From Euglena gracilis (Eukaryota; Euglenida; Euglenophyceae; Euglenales), in the NCBI GenBank assembly GCA_039621445.1, contig CP154957.1, positions 32,320,399 through 32,384,398 of the forward strand: 64,000 bases of DNA, in the 5' to 3' direction. A program made the position numbers and the translations under genes. This document shows positions 63,401 to 64,000 of this stretch, piece after piece. The notes beneath the pieces were generated by a model. It saw only the letters and a list, made by a program, of their open reading frames with translations, was not told the DNA's origin and searched no databases. The stretch's first letter is position 1, and each line of letters opens with the position of its first letter.

Positions 63401-63596
63401 CCCATTCTGACCTGATCCTGATTGAATTAGTCAGCCATAGGTCAAATAAAAAAAAGTAAGACGAAGGGTTGGCATTGCTGAGAAAATCTGCAAAACTTCG
63501 GATGCTCACAGGTAAAGAAGGGCTGATGTGGTTGCGAGTTTTTCAGCGCACGAGTCAATGGCCTTGTTCTGCACGCTGAGCACCAGCGCGACCTCC
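48448..63596 (-). CDS. UPF1/ZNFX1-like SF1 helicase, at least 13 exons, 5' end outside window
   Basis: SF1B RNA/DNA helicase core. Exons, 5' to 3': 63596-63552 (EVALVLSVQNKAID, motif Ia), about 62871-62782 (FFVVGRDSNLGPTAVQYTL), 62356-62246 (AAEAQQTAAEKALKALA), about 57836-57736 (EFFLDRRGWRELAQFALEHG), from 55244 (EVEEQLRRKLED), about 54229-54072 (GTARAILCTIATAP, VIDEAG motif II), about 52570-52530 (IAVGDQNQLQP, motif III), 52165-52070 (MLEVQFRMHP), 51348 to about 51160 (DIADFVSAHFYAGG), 50693-50586 (MVIAFYRGQ, motif IV), 49978-49893 (IVTVDSSQGSEADKVLLSCV, motif V), 48841 to about 48760 (NVGFLQNVNRMCVAISRSRE, motif VI), about 48537-48448 (ELIVFGDPQTVCSDP, TGA). Junctions 62782/62356 and 49893/48841 are GT-AG; 57736/55244 fits GC-AG; others are unresolved. 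NRMCVAISRS is closest to ZNFX1/NFX1-type helicases. Walker A must lie beyond 64000. Confidence 0.87.
49275..49605. mobile_element. G/C-tract element with CCGGCGCCTTGATCGCGCCGG centre
   Basis: ACCCCCGGGGGGGGG tracts, repeated AACCAGTCAGTCACT text and a central CCGGCGCCTTGATCGCGCCG hairpin near 49450-49471. The same AACCAGTCA text occurs at 28030-28075, linking the two elements. Lies in the last part of the helicase gene. Confidence 0.6.
52797..52830. repeat. GGGA tetranucleotide repeat
   Basis: About eight GGGA/GGAT-type units in a helicase intron. Confidence 0.8.
53050..53135. repeat. Short CCAGC/GCTGG foldback element
   Basis: GGACCCCCCTGGGTGGGGGG, CCAGCCAGCTGGCTGG and GGTGCTGGCTGGCTGGACCC form an 85-bp compact version of the elements at 3870-4165 and 46370-46800. 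Confidence 0.65.
54254..54326. mobile_element. MITE with CAGGCTTCGATATAAGG ends (copy 3, short)
   Basis: A 73-bp element starting CAGGCTTCGATATAAGGG and ending TCCTAATGTAGAACCCTG, with one G/C foldback inside. Target duplication is not clear. It lies close to the exon carrying helicase motif II. Confidence 0.65.
54600..57720. other. A/T-rich helicase introns
   Basis: Besides the short exon ending at 55244, I see no coding signal. Repeats include CCCAATATAAACCCC / CCCAAATATAACACCC units at 56335-56410 and 56615-56700 (the poly-C plus A/T-word family) and A-rich tracts at 54720-54790 and 55745-56240. Confidence 0.4.
57900..59540. other. Helicase intron
   Basis: A diverged CACCCACCCACC element at 58305-58590 and a GATTTGTCAGG short-period repeat at 59240-59335 are present. 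The rest has no recognisable gene or repeat. Confidence 0.4.
59547..59668. repeat. TCGGCCCTGG array bounded by CACCTATGG / CCATAGGTG
   Basis: GGCACCTATGGTC, six copies of TCGGCCCTGG, TCGGCAAATAGTCGG and CCATAGGTGGGGG. Same layout as 21695-21787, but the variable half of the unit is CCTGG instead of CATTT. Confidence 0.9.
59695..60200. repeat. AATGGCCAAAA-rich dispersed repeat (copy 3)
   Basis: Contains CAATATTTGCCAAATCAGTG and GGAGATTTGTGGGGAAATTAT in the same order as at 21290-21460 and 23560-23665, then extends as CAAAATGGCC/AAAAGTGGCC text to about 60200. Confidence 0.7.
60283..60362. repeat. TCGGCTGCGG array next to CACCTATGA
   Basis: About five 10-bp units of TCGGCTGCGG (one as TCGGATGCGG), then TCGGCAACCCACCTATGACAG. 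The closing motif is the CACCTAT end in one orientation; the opposite end is not evident. Confidence 0.75.
60437..60871. mobile_element. MITE with CAGGGTTCGATATAAGGA ends (copy 4, with hairpin centre)
   Basis: Starts CAGGGTTCGATATAAGGA and ends TCCTTATATCGAACCCTG, a perfect 18-bp inverted repeat, flanked on both sides by GCCCAGCA (60429-60436, 60872-60879). Inside are G/C tracts and two hairpins, CCCGGCGCGAAGCGCCGGG near 60571 and CGGCGCGAAGCGCCGG near 60676. It joins the MITE ends and the G/C-tract hairpin core in one element. Confidence 0.88.
60958..61112. repeat. Double TCGGCCCTGG array around CACCTACGG
   Basis: Six units, then GGAACCCCCACCTACGGGGG and CCTGAAAATCATAG, then about six more units and a closing CCATAGGTGCCTGCC. 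The order (array, CCCCCACCTA, array, ATAGGTGC) is the same as at 23923-24075 with a different unit. Confidence 0.9.
61610..61945. mobile_element. TGCAGTTTTTT repeat followed by CACCCACCCACC element
   Basis: 61610-61720 is the inverted partner of 38035-38180. It is followed by ACCACCCACCCATCCACCC, CATGGCGCACCCCACC, CAACCCACCCACCC, a G16 tract and TTAAGTGAATCCATGGG, matching 31500-31820. Confidence 0.7.
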
Positions 63597-64000
63597 CTGG
63601 CGCTCGTGGGGGAAGCAGAATGAAGAAACCCACCCTGCATCCATCCATCAGGGCGGTCCTTAAGCAAAAAAAAAAAATCCCGTCCCGGCACAGCCGAGAA
63701 ATTTTTTTGAAAATCCATGACCGAAAAGTGGCCGTATTTTGCCCGAAACGGGTCGACTTCGGGAAAAAAAGTGATTCCTGGCACTTTTGGAACATCGCCC
63801 ATCCGCCCATAGCGTCAAAAAATGCGTTTTTCGACTTTTTGGTTTTCGACCCCCGTTCAAGTCCCGGTCGATCCTTGGTCGGGGGGGCGGTCCTTAAGGG
63901 GCGGTCCTTAACGAAAAAAAAAAACTTCCCGTCCCTTATGGACCGCCCTGCCATCCATATGCTTCACATAACAGGTGGGTCAGGTTTGGAATGGGCTTTG
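63597..64000. other. Helicase intron reaching the window edge
   Basis: No exon is recognised. A repeat with GGGCGGTCCTTAAG at 63650-63662 and 63883-63912 brackets T/A-rich text, suggesting another inverted element. The upstream helicase exons (Walker A) should follow beyond 64000. Confidence 0.4.

Overview
This is nuclear DNA from a large, intron-rich, repeat-rich eukaryote, most likely a protist. Protein-coding signal comes in short islands of about 45-200 bp. They read as parts of conserved proteins only when joined across introns of 0.1 to more than 3 kb. Several junctions are ordinary GT-AG or GC-AG. Others have no usable GT/AG; instead they carry short direct repeats at the exon borders and complementary intron ends. 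That mixture, together with every recognisable gene lying on the minus strand, recalls dinoflagellates (GC donors, AG|G junctions, introner-type introns) and euglenozoans (nonconventional introns). I cannot choose between them from sequence alone.

Layout in transcription order (right to left, all minus strand): (1) a UPF1/ZNFX1-like SF1 helicase, exons from 63.6 kb to 48.4 kb, with its N-terminus beyond the right edge; (2) a weak Pro/Ala-rich gene, exons at 46.1 and 41.7 kb; (3) an ankyrin-repeat protein of at least 14 exons, 35.4 to 26.1 kb, the best resolved model; (4) a transposon-rich stretch, 25.5 to 20 kb, with a BED-zinc-finger/hAT-like transposase remnant, a gag-like ORF with one internal stop, and tandem arrays; (5) RRM-like exons, 16.5 to 15.3 kb, directly followed by a GSTCD-like SAM methyltransferase, 14.9 to 9.7 kb; (6) ribose-5-phosphate isomerase A, 8.3 to 1.8 kb. 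No pathway link between neighbours is evident.

Most other DNA is structured non-coding repeat. Families include: foldback elements with outer G/C tracts (G8-G16) and a small central GGCGC..GCGCC hairpin; a MITE with 18-bp ends starting CAGGG and 7-8-bp target duplications; foldback elements with telomere-like TTAGGG tips; arrays of a 10-bp unit TCGGC+N5 between CACCTATAG and CTATAGGTG; a cluster of GCGG-NNNN-CCGC palindromes at 42.1-44.5 kb; and microsatellites (CA, GT, CCCACA). Long C tracts lie directly against some splice sites, so some of these elements may be the source of the introns.

Exon borders were worked out by hand from frame, splice dinucleotides and protein-family spacing. Borders I call exact keep the reading frame; borders marked approximate do not have that support.
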